Of a DNA stretch of 64,000 nucleotides, positions 43,401 through 47,639 are shown piece after piece. The notes under the pieces were generated by a model. That model did not search any database, had not been told where the DNA came from, and saw only the letters and a program-made list of their open reading frames with translations. The DNA is from Lateolabrax maculatus. Taxonomy: Eukaryota > Chordata > Actinopteri > Acropomatiformes > Lateolabracidae. The DNA lies in NCBI GenBank assembly GCA_031216445.1, contig CM062208.1, positions 2,412,501-2,476,500 of the forward strand, read 5' to 3'. Position 1 is the stretch's first letter. Each line of letters opens with the position of its first letter. A program made the translations under genes and the position numbers.

Positions 43401-46400
43401 TGATACATACATATTCGTAGAATACCATGTTCTTCTGTTACCACTGTACCACTGTAAAAGTGGAGTGACACTCTACAGTAACTGAACTGCCTTCCAGCTT
43501 CAGTCTAATTATAAGAAACTCAGGCTAATTAGCGGGTTTTTCCTGTTCCAGAAGACCAGGATTGTGAGTAACGTCTAAAGGATAAATGTGCTGAGAATAA
43601 AACGTGAAAAAATTTCACCTTGTTTCCATGGAGTTTATATTCAAACTGTTATGCAACTGATTTATATTTTACACAGATGAAGCCATGTGCTAATTAGCCG
43701 TGGATAATGACATGACTGAGTGAATGTTAATTATCGCTGCGTATCATCATTTGTCACTGCTGTTTTTTTCCATAATTGTTTTTCTGGACCCGTGAGAAAT
43801 AAATGTAAATGAATGGAGAACAGAAAGTTCTCCTTAGAGAAACCAGCCCGGATAATGAGGAACTGCTGGTCTCCATGGTTACTTGACTTACAAAGCCAAC
43901 AGGGTGTGGGGGGGGGGGGGTGTATGTTTGCTTAAAGCCTGATCGATCAAAAAAGTGCCGTGGAAAGGAACAGGATGAAATGTTAAGGGAGGGCATCGCT
44001 GGTGTGATCGGAGTTCACTTGTGACTGGAAGCGAGCAGTTACAGAGCAGTTAGATTCACTTCAGACTGTTAACAACTTGCGTTCATTATTGGTCATATCA
44101 GTTCTTCAGTGTTTATACAGAACCTGAGTAGTTGTTCTACAGGTGTGTTTTAAGTCTAAAACACTGAAAATTTAAAATAATGTTTGTAATGGCCTGTGCA
44201 AACCTATTGTCAACTACAATTTGAAAAATCTTTTGGTTAAACTATCTCAGTTTGTTGTATCGAGCTGGAAATGAGCCATGGATCTAATATGCGTCCATGT
44301 GTTGTGGGCTTTAATGGGATTTGTTCTTGTTTTCTCCTGTTCTCCTTGTTGTGCCCATTCTGCATAGTGTCGCTCGCATTAATTTGGCTCCAACAGCACT
44401 CCACAGATTTATTATAGCAAACTCCAAATCCTTGTGTAATCGAGGATAACGATGAGATAAGGGCAATCTGTGATCTATCACAGGGGTAACACATAGACAG
44501 ACATCTACATTTGCACTCAAAGAACATGCAGTGTGTGCACATAACATTCACATTAAAATGTTATTGTGTCAAAAGTTCAATGGTTAGCGTGGCAAAGAAC
44601 TAGATTTATCTGGAAAAACAGATTTTACACAAATTTGGGTTCATTTCAAACCCTGCTTGTTAGACAAAGACAATCTGCGAGCACCGAGTGGATTTACCTG
44701 GTCTATGTAGAAGGCCGTCCCCGAGCGAATCTCTCTCCTCTGTTTCAGGTCAGTTTCTGTGGTGTCTCTGGACAGGGCAACATACTCTACTTCCCTTTTG
44801 GTCAACTCCTGCCCAATAACAAGGTGCAAAAGTTTCAGGCTTTTGTTGTACAATAAAACAAATGAGAGAATTTTGCAAATAAATGTCATGAACTAAAACA
44901 ACAATAACATTCAACAAGACATTGACCAATCAATCAATCTAAAATCTACATTTGCAGAAGGTACTGCACATTTCTAAGGGAATTTCTGTGATGGTTGAGT
45001 TATAACATCTTATGAATGACAGTTTCTTTCCAATAAACATTTCAACAATTTCACAGACAGAAATTTGTTGCCAGAAATCTTTATACAACTCCATCCTGTG
45101 TCCATTTACAGTGATTAACTATTTTATTAATATCCAAGATTGATTATTTTGGAGTGTTTGGTTTTGTTATAGTGTGTGTGTGTGTGTGTGTTATATGTGT
45201 ACTCACAAGGTACTGCATAGCTATGGATCGTCTCAGGGGTCCTGGGGGACCAATGAGAAACACATCCTGGCCCAAAAGGTCTTTCTGCATAATCCATCGT
45301 AGGTGCTGAGCCACTGTCTGGGGGAGGGAGTCTGAAACTAGCAAAAAATTATAAGAAATAAAGTTTTAGTCACATTTGTTTGATCTGTTTGATCTTCCTC
45401 TCATTTCATGCAGACATATATTTTGTACAGACATTTCTAAAAACACACACAGAGGAAATGACGTACTGTGTTTGACAGGAACGAGCTCCGGACTCCGGGG
45501 GGTTTTGAGTTTGTAAGAGATCTCTCCGATCTTCACTGTGTCACCTGCAGAAATCAGGGTAACAAGAACATGAGAAGGTTTTCGGATTCTAGTGATAATC
45601 AGTTTCTACTTAACTTTTATTGGTGCCAGCTATGGCTGGGACCTTTGACACAGAAACAAAGACACAGGTGGTTAACGTACTGTTAGCTGATAAACAGCCG
45701 GGGTTTCTGAGACTTTTGCATCGATGGAAACACACAAATGTTCTTTCTTTGTTTGATCAAACTTACGGCTGCTTTGAATACGTTTCTGAATTATTAAAGG
45801 TGTCTTTACTGCACAATTGGCCTTTTTCTTGTTAGACATTTTGACATGTCACAGTGGGACGAGCAGAGGTGTGAATAATGACAGGACTGGAGGCTGCTCC
45901 AGTTTCAGGGTCCTGCAGGTGTTGGTGCTGCATGGCGGCTCACCGTCACCCTGCCATGGCCTGGCTGGGACACTTGAACTGAACGGTTATGTTATAAGTA
46001 ACACTCATAAAATGCTGTTCCTGCTGTGACAAAAGACAAAATGTGAAACTGTTTGTTCTCCAGAGTTGCAAAGGTGTCTTCACCTTCACCCAACAAACAA
46101 AGATGGCTGCCAAATAAACATGGCCACCTGGAAGAGTCACCAGAACAGCACTCAGAGTTTGATTTGTATCTTAAACCAAACATACAACATGTTCATCTCC
46201 GTGACTCAATGTGGCTTCAACTATCACTGCAAAACTTTAACAGATAAAGTAATTACACTGTGTTAAAGGCTAAAACTGAGGCTCGCTGGTAACATGACTT
46301 GACATTACAGGACTTTAAGTAGAGTAGCTGACTAAAACGCACTCTTTCTTTATGACTAACAGTTCGTCTGGACTTGGTCTAAGCGGGCGGGTCACCTGCG

Positions 46401-46534
46401 GAGGTGTTGAGCAGTTTGACCTCATGTGTTCTCCACATCCAGCCGTCTCTCCCCAGGACAGCACCCACGATATTCCGCATCCTCCGGGCAGCGACGGCCG
46501 CCGCGGTGCCGCCGCACAATATCCGGCTGTGCAT
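383..46534 (-). CDS. vwa8: VWA8 (von Willebrand factor A domain-containing protein 8), 39 exons, 3' end outside window
   Basis: VWA8 is a mitochondrial matrix-side ATPase of the dynein-like/MoxR AAA class. Its exact substrate is not established. Seen here: 39 minus-strand exons, all GT-AG, frame-consistent, giving residues 1-1,623. The N-terminus (MHSRILCGG, then several Arg and Ala) looks like a mitochondrial targeting peptide. P-loops: degenerate GPPGPLRRS at 102-110, GAKGCGKS at 438-445, GNQGVGKN at 777-784. Walker B-like segments: VLVLEGLEKAE near 164-174, LLLLDGIHR near 501-508, ILVIDEADKA near 839-848. The human protein is about 1,905 residues, so about 280 residues, including the VWA/MIDAS domain, are encoded left of position 1. 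It lies head to head with DGKH, with 1.3 kb between start codons, as I recall for human 13q14. Identification is very secure; the start codon matches the human start context (MxSR). Confidence 0.97.
862..945. repeat. Possible SINE-tail fragment
   Basis: GCGCCTTGCCCAAGGGCAAC followed by a GTTGCTGAGGGA motif resembles the tail region of common fish SINEs. Tentative: single short match from memory. Confidence 0.3.
1089..1197 (-). CDS. vwa8: VWA8 exon 38
   Basis: Encodes about residues 1536-1572 (ITIQRESGLDVSAPKHGKID, then PRNAPHVGGNQWAGGTG). The SxPKHGKxDPxNxPHVGGNxWAGGTG signature is diagnostic for VWA8. Donor CACAG|GTAACC. Confidence 0.97.
1451..1484. repeat. TA dinucleotide repeat
   Basis: Seventeen TA units followed by a short CA/TA mix, in VWA8 intron 37. 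Confidence 0.97.
1691..1775 (+). pseudogene. Inverted, frameshifted partial copy of VWA8 exon 39
   Basis: Plus-strand sequence from GAAAAAGGGG to about GAGGAAAGAAG matches the coding sense of exon 39 (exon bases about 421-512, which lie on the minus strand). CTGGATGCAGGAC is identical. Then eight bases are missing, then 42 bases follow with three mismatches. The gap shifts the frame and leads to TGA in GGC TGA. The copy is therefore antisense within the VWA8 transcript and not coding. Confidence 0.85.
7900..8104 (-). CDS. vwa8: VWA8 exon 37
   Basis: Encodes about residues 1467-1535: SMTVSPYTSWLSKMSESDVL, then GGVVTVDMGGYVRLWETGLD, then LQRSLMEWRNMIGTEDGRPI. The beta-propeller-like VTVDMGGxxRLWE block and SLMEWRNMIG are diagnostic. 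Followed by the longest intron seen (6.7 kb). Confidence 0.97.
8557..8638 (-). CDS. vwa8: VWA8 exon 36
   Basis: Encodes about residues 1440-1467 (DVTPPMTAAYLEVTDLNSKK, then VKYVPVPR). Acceptor CTCAG|ATGT; donor CAAG|GTAAAC. Confidence 0.96.
8765..8969 (-). CDS. vwa8: VWA8 exon 35
   Basis: Encodes about residues 1372-1440: SPNEVYSFKRPVDLSVMKTG, then LRGGLRSGPAKRENCVSLLS, then NQVVRALPPNKVPLKEVYPK. Strong family match at both ends. Confidence 0.96.
9331..9482 (-). CDS. vwa8: VWA8 exon 34
   Basis: Encodes about residues 1321-1371: EVSVPQMVSCEQLPNENLSA, then ALDQKIVSPNRVLADTG, then FARVVVGFPDLV. Donor GTG|GTGAGA. Confidence 0.94.
10017..10126 (-). CDS. vwa8: VWA8 exon 33
   Basis: Encodes about residues 1284-1321 (KFLLTKPMHMAAEDSGVCQL, then HSISEDSVSPGHGASA). 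The start is well conserved. The end falls in a variable linker of the family. Confidence 0.94.
10202..10327 (-). CDS. vwa8: VWA8 exon 32
   Basis: Encodes about residues 1242-1284 (NQLDVLDVLEGRVHSISLPI, then NLKSVFLVAEDRWLLLESNT). Donor AACAA|GTAAGT; the next intron is only 75 bases. Confidence 0.96.
10441..10505 (-). CDS. vwa8: VWA8 exon 31 (65 bases)
   Basis: Encodes about residues 1221-1242 (GVHKMCHDFAHKNWLLFYKE, then D). The conserved KNWLxFYKE is clear. The Gly codon is split with exon 32. Confidence 0.95.
10665..10784 (-). CDS. vwa8: VWA8 exon 30
   Basis: Encodes residues 1181-1220 (SNTVLHVDMVTGAVRRLMLS, then PDSDPPSTKASNWWSSKEQQ). It aligns with the human segment on VxLxDxxTGxxxRLxLP and WW. 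In phase at both ends. Confidence 0.92.
11826..11853 (+). repeat. GT microsatellite
   Basis: About 14 GT units in VWA8 intron 29, away from splice sites. Confidence 0.95.
12941..13180. mobile_element. Dispersed repeat family B, copy 1
   Basis: Begins AAAGGCACCCTGTGGGGTTT and ends near AACAATGCAGGTTTTA. The same ends, in the same order and orientation, occur at 36441-36700. The family name is not known to me; non-coding. Confidence 0.5.
13557..13629 (+). repeat. Long GT/CA microsatellite beside VWA8 exon 29 donor
   Basis: An uninterrupted 73-base TG array on the plus strand. In the VWA8 transcript it is a CA array starting about six bases inside intron 29. Confidence 0.98.
13636..13823 (-). 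CDS. vwa8: VWA8 exon 29
   Basis: Encodes about residues 1118-1180, including LYVATCNPVSLYSMKERGE and PFVTVAPLGSPLDGQVVLHE, part of the beta-rich region after the ATPase core. The donor GTTGGT is followed within about six bases by a 73-base CA/GT microsatellite. Confidence 0.96.
14442..14580 (-). CDS. vwa8: VWA8 exon 28
   Basis: Encodes about residues 1072-1118: GPVFLRVQSYPCNRQESRAL, then WQIPMNEVNIICDVTTKDG. The N-terminal part is divergent, while the WxIPxxExNIICD segment is conserved. Donor GATG|GTATAC, followed by CA-rich sequence. Confidence 0.94.
15105..15213 (-). CDS. vwa8: VWA8 exon 27
   Basis: Encodes about residues 1035-1071: LPLPEVKMTGYWTINQGGNA, then RRKLLCPTETHPIDIK. The Gly-Tyr-Trp-Thr-Ile motif and the conserved CPxETHxIDIK segment identify it. 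Donor AAG|GTAAAC, then a short CA stretch. Confidence 0.96.
15214..16969 (-). other. vwa8: VWA8 intron 26 (1.8 kb)
   Basis: AT-rich, with no recognisable exon, RNA gene or mobile element. A short GT-rich patch lies at 15,578-15,597. Confidence 0.55.
16970..17121 (-). CDS. vwa8: VWA8 exon 26
   Basis: Encodes about residues 985-1035 (KFPDEGLANVVRNVFDFDSY, then NKDMREVLIEALHKHGIPIG). The donor was placed at AAGGA|GTAAGG, because reading on would give a stop and the split Glu codon joins correctly to exon 27. Confidence 0.96.
17122..19938 (-). other. vwa8: VWA8 intron 25 (2.8 kb)
   Basis: Contains a 17-base C run at 19073-19089, a purine-rich stretch at about 17,130-17,350 (G/A on the plus strand) that would be a long polypyrimidine segment in the transcript, and otherwise AT-rich sequence. 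No exon was recognised. Confidence 0.55.
19073..19089 (+). repeat. 17-base C run
   Basis: Homopolymer in VWA8 intron 25; a G run in the transcript. Confidence 0.97.
19939..20144 (-). CDS. vwa8: VWA8 exon 25
   Basis: Encodes about residues 916-984, the longest exon seen: DIFSCHAVDNPKPQAELEML, then KLVAAFGELRSMADQGTITY, then PYSTREVVNIVKHLQ. Acceptor GAACAG|GTGA; donor CAA|GTAAGA. Confidence 0.97.
20265..20337 (+). repeat. Long GT/CA microsatellite at VWA8 exon 24 donor
   Basis: A 73-base TG array. On the transcript it begins directly after GGTA of the donor, so the CA tract overlaps the U1 binding region of intron 24 (195 bases). Confidence 0.98.
20340..20459 (-). CDS. vwa8: VWA8 exon 24
   Basis: Encodes about residues 876-916, including HPDFRMLVLANRPGFPFLGN and DFFGALG, a highly conserved sensor-1 region of the third module. 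The variable start (PREAEGRPN) matches a variable loop in human. The donor is followed at once by a 73-base CA/GT microsatellite. Confidence 0.97.
   Translation of the reverse strand: MHVKRREGPTPSSCTRTSGCLSWLTDLVFLSWAMTFLEL
20967..21102 (-). CDS. vwa8: VWA8 exon 23 (third Walker B)
   Basis: Encodes about residues 831-876: VKAVKLGNILVIDEADKAPT, then NVTCILKTLVESGEMILADG. The intact Walker B sequence ILVIDE puts the Asp-Glu pair at 843-844. Acceptor GCGCAG|GTG is preceded by a GT tract; donor CTCAG|GTACGC. Confidence 0.97.
21103..22484 (-). other. vwa8: VWA8 intron 22 (1.4 kb)
   Basis: CA-rich at the donor end and GT-rich immediately before the acceptor (transcript sense). It also holds a near-perfect 17-bp inverted repeat at 21307-21351. 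No coding sequence was seen. Confidence 0.6.
21307..21351. repeat. Short inverted repeat, 17-bp stem and 11-base loop
   Basis: Arms at 21307-21323 and 21335-21351 pair at all 17 positions if read as plus-strand RNA (one U-G wobble). Read as VWA8 transcript, one position becomes an A-C mismatch. The stem is shorter than a typical microRNA precursor. It may be a MITE remnant or chance. Confidence 0.6.
22485..22560 (-). CDS. vwa8: VWA8 exon 22
   Basis: Encodes about residues 805-830 (DTTVQTLTLQPSVRDGIIMY, then EDSPL). Acceptor TCCCAG|GGAT; donor CTG|GTCAGT, with CA repeats about 10 bases further in. Confidence 0.96.
22561..24474 (-). other. vwa8: VWA8 intron 21 (1.9 kb)
   Basis: No coding exon or recognisable mobile element was seen. 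A moderately CpG- and pyrimidine-rich patch at about 22,970-23,290 differs from the AT-rich remainder, but I cannot assign it. Confidence 0.5.
24475..24551 (-). CDS. vwa8: VWA8 exon 21 (rest of third P-loop)
   Basis: Encodes about residues 780-805 (GVGKNKIVDRFLHLLNRPRE, then YLQLHR). Completes GNQGVGKN. Asn replaces the usual Ser/Thr after Lys, as in the human protein. As with the second P-loop, an intron interrupts the motif. Confidence 0.97.
25323..25394 (-). CDS. vwa8: VWA8 exon 20 (start of third P-loop)
   Basis: Encodes residues 756-779 (HMLVMEDMLKDFLLGEHLLL, then VGNQ). It ends with GNQ, the first half of the third Walker A motif. In phase at both ends. Confidence 0.97.
25395..28608 (-). 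other. vwa8: VWA8 introns 18 and 19 (around exon 19)
   Basis: Intron 18 (27349-28608) and intron 19 (25395-27241) are AT-rich. I saw no coding exon, long repeat or RNA gene in either. Small A/T homopolymers occur near 27046-27059 and 27142-27154. Confidence 0.55.
27242..27348 (-). CDS. vwa8: VWA8 exon 19
   Basis: Encodes about residues 720-755 (TIKDGVLTIGNVSAPVYNPD, then MKMKVPDVLFYDNPQ). Acceptor CCCTAG|CTACG; donor CAG|GTAATT, followed by a short CA-rich stretch. Confidence 0.96.
28609..28709 (-). CDS. vwa8: VWA8 exon 18
   Basis: Encodes about residues 686-720 (FLPSLARASLEKSLANCSIL, then DTPDPAEHTRDFS). The part after EKSLA is weakly conserved against human. Acceptor TTTTAG|GTTC; donor AGCT|GTAAGT. 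Confidence 0.93.
28765..28788 (+). repeat. GT/CA microsatellite at VWA8 exon 17 donor
   Basis: CA repeat in the transcript, just inside the 84-base intron 17, whose 3' end is GT-rich. Confidence 0.95.
28794..28909 (-). CDS. vwa8: VWA8 exon 17
   Basis: Encodes about residues 648-686 (AQSLASSLSTRQLLRICRRL, then SRYPEESVARAVNKACLSR). This is a sensor-2-like helical region in AAA terms (inference). Followed by an 84-base intron that opens with CA repeats and closes with GT-rich sequence. Confidence 0.97.
28983..29046 (+). repeat. CA/GT compound microsatellite at VWA8 exon 16 donor
   Basis: CA with occasional CT and GA units on the plus strand; GT in the transcript starting right after GTAAGT. 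This is the only donor here with GT rather than CA. Confidence 0.95.
29051..29128 (-). CDS. vwa8: VWA8 exon 16
   Basis: Encodes residues 622-647 (TLDVPKEAAEQLLHLTHSLR, then KTNDPT). Acceptor CTTTTTAG|ACT; donor ACA|GTAAGT. The intron then runs into a GT repeat, the opposite orientation from most other donors in this gene. Confidence 0.93.
29185..29400. mobile_element. Possible dispersed repeat fragment
   Basis: GGTGGACAAAATAATAGAAA followed by ACACCTGTCACTGTAACGCA resembles the start of a common teleost repeat. No second copy in the window, so this is tentative. Confidence 0.35.
29995..30046 (+). repeat. GT/CA microsatellite at VWA8 exon 15 donor
   Basis: CA repeat in the transcript starting at about the seventh base of intron 15, with one interruption. 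Confidence 0.96.
30052..30241 (-). CDS. vwa8: VWA8 exon 15
   Basis: Encodes about residues 558-621: SVFPIHPSFRVLALAEPPVV, then GASTSSSNIRGQQWLGPELL. Relative to my memory of the human protein it carries an insertion of about nine residues (around STSSSNIRG) after the EPPV motif. Microsatellites flank the exon on both sides: CA just after the donor, GT just before the acceptor in transcript sense. Confidence 0.96.
30248..30292 (+). repeat. CA/GT microsatellite at VWA8 exon 15 acceptor
   Basis: In the transcript, about 22 GT units directly precede TTTTCAG of intron 14, replacing most of the normal polypyrimidine tract. Confidence 0.97.
30397..30432 (+). repeat. GT microsatellite
   Basis: GT array with one TAT interruption in VWA8 intron 14. 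Confidence 0.93.
31226..31296 (+). repeat. CA microsatellite
   Basis: CA array with two CG interruptions, VWA8 intron 14. It is separated by about 100 unique bases from another CA array. Confidence 0.96.
31397..31459 (+). repeat. CA microsatellite
   Basis: Uninterrupted CA array, VWA8 intron 14; same orientation as its neighbour at 31226. Confidence 0.97.
32242..32355 (-). CDS. vwa8: VWA8 exon 14
   Basis: Encodes about residues 520-558 (LLHDRELDLYDGTRLLRWDR, then YQTLKEQLQLSDEQLQER). Donor GAGAG|GTACGC runs directly into CA-rich intron sequence. The last codon is split with exon 15. Confidence 0.97.
32394..32430 (+). repeat. GT/CA microsatellite in VWA8 intron 13
   Basis: GT with one CG unit on the plus strand. 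It occupies the middle of the 140-base intron 13 as CA in the transcript. Confidence 0.95.
32496..32656 (-). CDS. vwa8: VWA8 exon 13 (second Walker B)
   Basis: Encodes about residues 467-520: DMTARDLLQQRYTLPNGDTA, then WRPSPLVTAAIEGK, then LLLLDGIHRVNLGTLAVLSR. The strand ending in Asp505 is the Walker B segment of the second module. The final Arg codon is split. Confidence 0.97.
33335..33447 (-). other. Candidate poison (frame-breaking) cassette exon in VWA8 intron 12
   Basis: Flanked by a strong acceptor (TTTTTCTGTTCAG|GTC) and a donor (CCAG|GTACTC), and open from its first base in the phase set by exon 12. It is 113 bases, not a multiple of three. Inclusion would create AG|G ACA TGA, a stop three codons into the exon 12-13 product. 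Such an exon would trigger nonsense-mediated decay. This is prediction only; it could be a chance open stretch. Confidence 0.3.
33941..34105. mobile_element. Dispersed repeat match (GGAAAGTAACTAAGT... type)
   Basis: GGTGGAAAGTAACTAAGTGC followed by ACTAAAGTACTTT and AGTACTTTTACTTGTAA resembles a short repeat I recall as very abundant in fish genomes. Single copy here, so assigned from memory only. Confidence 0.5.
34777..34832 (+). repeat. CA/CG compound microsatellite
   Basis: CA array with several CGCA interruptions in VWA8 intron 12. Confidence 0.95.
35407..35484 (-). CDS. vwa8: VWA8 exon 12 (rest of second P-loop)
   Basis: Encodes residues 441-466 (GCGKSVIAREFAEMLGYNIE, then PVMLYQ). With exon 11 it completes GAKGCGKS, an intact Walker A motif with Lys and Ser for nucleotide binding. 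In phase at both ends. Intron 12 downstream holds a candidate poison exon. Confidence 0.97.
35577..35711 (-). CDS. vwa8: VWA8 exon 11 (start of second P-loop)
   Basis: Encodes residues 396-440 (VPAGTKELRPPNSSA, then LLAEMMQSHMVKDMCLIGAK). The last three residues, GAK, are the first half of the second Walker A motif; intron 11 (92 bases) splits the motif. Confidence 0.97.
36441..36700. mobile_element. Dispersed repeat family B, copy 2
   Basis: AAAAGCACCCTGGAGTTGTT at the start and AACAATGCAGGATTTA at the end parallel the copy in intron 29. It lies in VWA8 intron 10. The middle is considerably diverged. Confidence 0.5.
36886..37014 (-). CDS. vwa8: VWA8 exon 10
   Basis: Encodes residues 353-395, beginning RFELLDG and ending RVSDKDITFQ. 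The middle part (GRRQPAASAILSVSTTKDLE) is less conserved against the human protein as I recall it. In phase at both ends. Confidence 0.93.
37145..37249 (-). CDS. vwa8: VWA8 exon 9
   Basis: Encodes residues 318-352, including LVQRLYPYSSILGKDGRTAV and EGVLS. Donor AGT|GTAAGT was chosen over an overlapping GT two bases earlier because it keeps frame into RFEL of exon 10. Confidence 0.94.
37381..37489 (-). CDS. vwa8: VWA8 exon 8
   Basis: Encodes about residues 281-317: VSQLLSLATTLCSQESSNLG, then LPDFPVDNLLPALHVL. Restores phase 0 at its 3' end. Acceptor GTCAG|GGTG; donor CTG|GTGAGA. Confidence 0.96.
37617..37666 (-). CDS. vwa8: VWA8 exon 7 (50 bases)
   Basis: Short exon encoding about residues 265-281 (DQLELLYTAGPNVAAER). 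Acceptor TTTCAG|GAC; donor AAAG|GTACTT. The Arg codon is split with exon 8. Confidence 0.95.
38117..38281 (-). CDS. vwa8: VWA8 exon 6
   Basis: Encodes residues 210-264, including SWKIVRVSEDFRVIALGLPV and DPPLRSRFQARDIYYLPFK. The SRFQ-type arginine lies where sensor or arginine-finger residues sit in AAA modules; that functional reading is inference. In phase at both ends. Confidence 0.97.
38701..38868 (-). CDS. vwa8: VWA8 exon 5 (first Walker B-like segment)
   Basis: Encodes residues 154-209: CAVRAATQGRVLVLEGLEKA, then ERNVLPVLNNLLENRE, then MQLEDGRFLMSAERYDKLLQ. The hydrophobic strand followed by Glu-Gly is the Walker B-like part of the first ATPase module. In phase at both ends. Confidence 0.97.
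38869..44697 (-). other. vwa8: VWA8 intron 4 (5.8 kb)
   Basis: No coding exon was recognised. The intron is AT-rich, with a 13-base G run at 43908-43920, an A-tract near 40046 and short low-complexity stretches. Nothing here suggests a nested gene. Short open frames in it lack family resemblance. Confidence 0.6.
43908..43920 (+). repeat. 13-base G run
   Basis: Homopolymer in VWA8 intron 4. Confidence 0.95.
44698..44808 (-). CDS. vwa8: VWA8 exon 4
   Basis: Encodes residues 117-153 (ELTKREVEYVALSRDTTETD, then LKQRREIRSG and TAFYIDQ). In phase at both ends. Acceptor GGGCAG|GAG; donor CAG|GTAAAT. It is followed by the second-longest VWA8 intron here (5.8 kb). Confidence 0.97.
45174..45191 (+). 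repeat. GT/CA microsatellite at VWA8 exon 3 donor
   Basis: Short CA repeat in the transcript, about 17-33 bases inside intron 3. Confidence 0.93.
45207..45337 (-). CDS. vwa8: VWA8 exon 3 (first, degenerate P-loop)
   Basis: Encodes about residues 73-116, including the near-invariant segments QHLRWIMQKDLLGQDVFLIG and GPPGPLRRS. The latter occupies the Walker A position but lacks the GK[S/T] of a working P-loop, as in the family generally. A CA repeat starts about 17 bases inside the following intron. Confidence 0.96.
45467..45544 (-). CDS. vwa8: VWA8 exon 2
   Basis: Encodes about residues 47-72. Joined to exon 1 it reads GDTVKIGEISYKLKTP, then RSPELVP, close to the human segment. Acceptor CTGCAG|GTGACA; donor ACA|GTACGT. 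The last codon is split and is completed by exon 3 to give Ile. Confidence 0.93.
46396..46534 (-). CDS. vwa8: VWA8 exon 1 with start codon
   Basis: Encodes residues 1-46 plus one base. ATG at 46534-46532 begins MHSRIL, followed by an Ala/Arg-rich stretch (AARRMR) typical of a mitochondrial presequence. The donor is CCGCAG|GTGACC. The exon and its upstream flank are CpG-rich, as expected at a promoter. An out-of-frame upstream ATG lies 32 bases 5' (separate entry). Confidence 0.9.
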
Positions 46535-46620
46535 GACGGAAACTAAGCTGCTGTCGTCCGAAACATGGTGTTCAGTGAAGTCCGCACGCTCGGCGTCACG
46601 CTACGTCCTGACCGCCGGCC
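46440..46620. promoter_or_regulatory. CpG-rich VWA8 promoter/first-exon region
   Basis: CpG dinucleotides cluster here against an AT-rich background on both sides, consistent with an unmethylated housekeeping-type promoter over exon 1. No TATA box is obvious for VWA8. Confidence 0.6.
46543..46566 (-). promoter_or_regulatory. Upstream ORF before the VWA8 start
   Basis: An ATG in a strong context (CACCATGT) opens a seven-codon frame (MFRTTAA) that stops at TAG, nine bases before the real ATG at 46534. If transcription starts upstream of 46566, this would be a regulatory uORF. The transcription start is not visible from sequence alone. Confidence 0.45.
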
Positions 46621-47517
46621 TTTTTCCACATTTCATAACATCTGTCAGCTCATTTTGTTGCCAGTCGGAAGATAATAGAAGAGGGACAAACGGGTCCGCG
46701 GCTAAAGTCGTCCGTAGTGGTTTCTGTTTTTTGAGGGTTCCGATGGTTCCCACATGGTATTTACAACATTAATAACATCGTAATGCGACTATAACACTTG
46801 TGTTTCTTTCTCGTGGTGAATAACATTGTCGAATAAATGTTTTTATATGAATAAGCCTACATTATTTATCAATTTCACTTATTTAATATATAACCTTGAG
46901 TGGCTTCAAACTCTAGGAGGTTTAGAAATAACACTGACTCTCTCATAGAGAGAACGATTACATTTATATCTTTTAAGACTTAAATTGCTTTATTTTATTA
47001 CTGTATCCAACCTGTCTGTGTCTCTCTGTCGCATCACCTTCTCTCAACACTTTAAAGAAAAGAAAATTATGCTTTGTATATAGTATATAGTATAAATCCA
47101 AAACACAAATACAATTTGTATTAATCTAATTCATCTGTTCATGAAATTAAGTCTAAAACTATTTACAGTACAAAATAATTTTTCAAAAAACGAATATATA
47201 GTAAGACAAAGTATAATGTATTGTTTTCCTTGCTGTTCTTCATGCTCCACACCTTTGCTACGGTGATACGAAGTTACAGTTTTTTTAAATTCATATCCCA
47301 AAATACAAAAAGATTTTAGTCAAGTTTTCAATGAATGTATTACAGTTTCATAAAAACTCAAACATAATAGTCAAAATCAATAAATATTTCTTGGTCTTCG
47401 AGTTCAAAGTGTTTAGTAAAGAGACAAAGTAAATAAGATCGTATTTAAATCAAATGACATGAGGAATGAGGAGAATTGAGAAAATTGGGAAAAATGTATC
47501 TCATAAATTGCATTAGA
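46621..47517. other. Divergent intergenic region between VWA8 and DGKH
   Basis: AT-rich, with no coding exon and no element I can name. Together with its flanks it forms the shared upstream region of two head-to-head genes whose start codons are 1.3 kb apart. Confidence 0.6.
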
Positions 47518-47525
47518 TGACGTCA
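47518..47525. promoter_or_regulatory. Perfect cAMP response element (TGACGTCA)
   Basis: The full palindromic CREB/ATF consensus lies about 97 bases upstream of the TATA-like box of DGKH. The match is visible; occupancy is inference. Confidence 0.5.
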
Positions 47526-47533
47526 TTTAAATT

Positions 47534-47538
47534 ACACA

Positions 47539-47580
<42 letters not shown>
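47534..47580 (+). repeat. CA microsatellite in the DGKH promoter
   Basis: About 23 CA units lying between the CRE (47518-47525) and the TATA-like box (47615). Confidence 0.97.
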
Positions 47581-47583
<3 letters not shown>

Positions 47584-47614
47584 CTAGACCTTCCCAGGTG
47601 CACGCGCACATATC

Positions 47615-47627
47615 TATATATAAATAG
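47615..47627 (+). promoter_or_regulatory. TATA-like box of DGKH
   Basis: TATATATAAATAG lies about 240 bases before the DGKH ATG at 47862 and just upstream of a CpG-rich 5' region. A transcription start near 47,645-47,655 would give a 5' UTR of about 210 bases. The assignment is inferred from position and motif. Confidence 0.45.
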
Positions 47628-47639
47628 CCTGCACGCACT

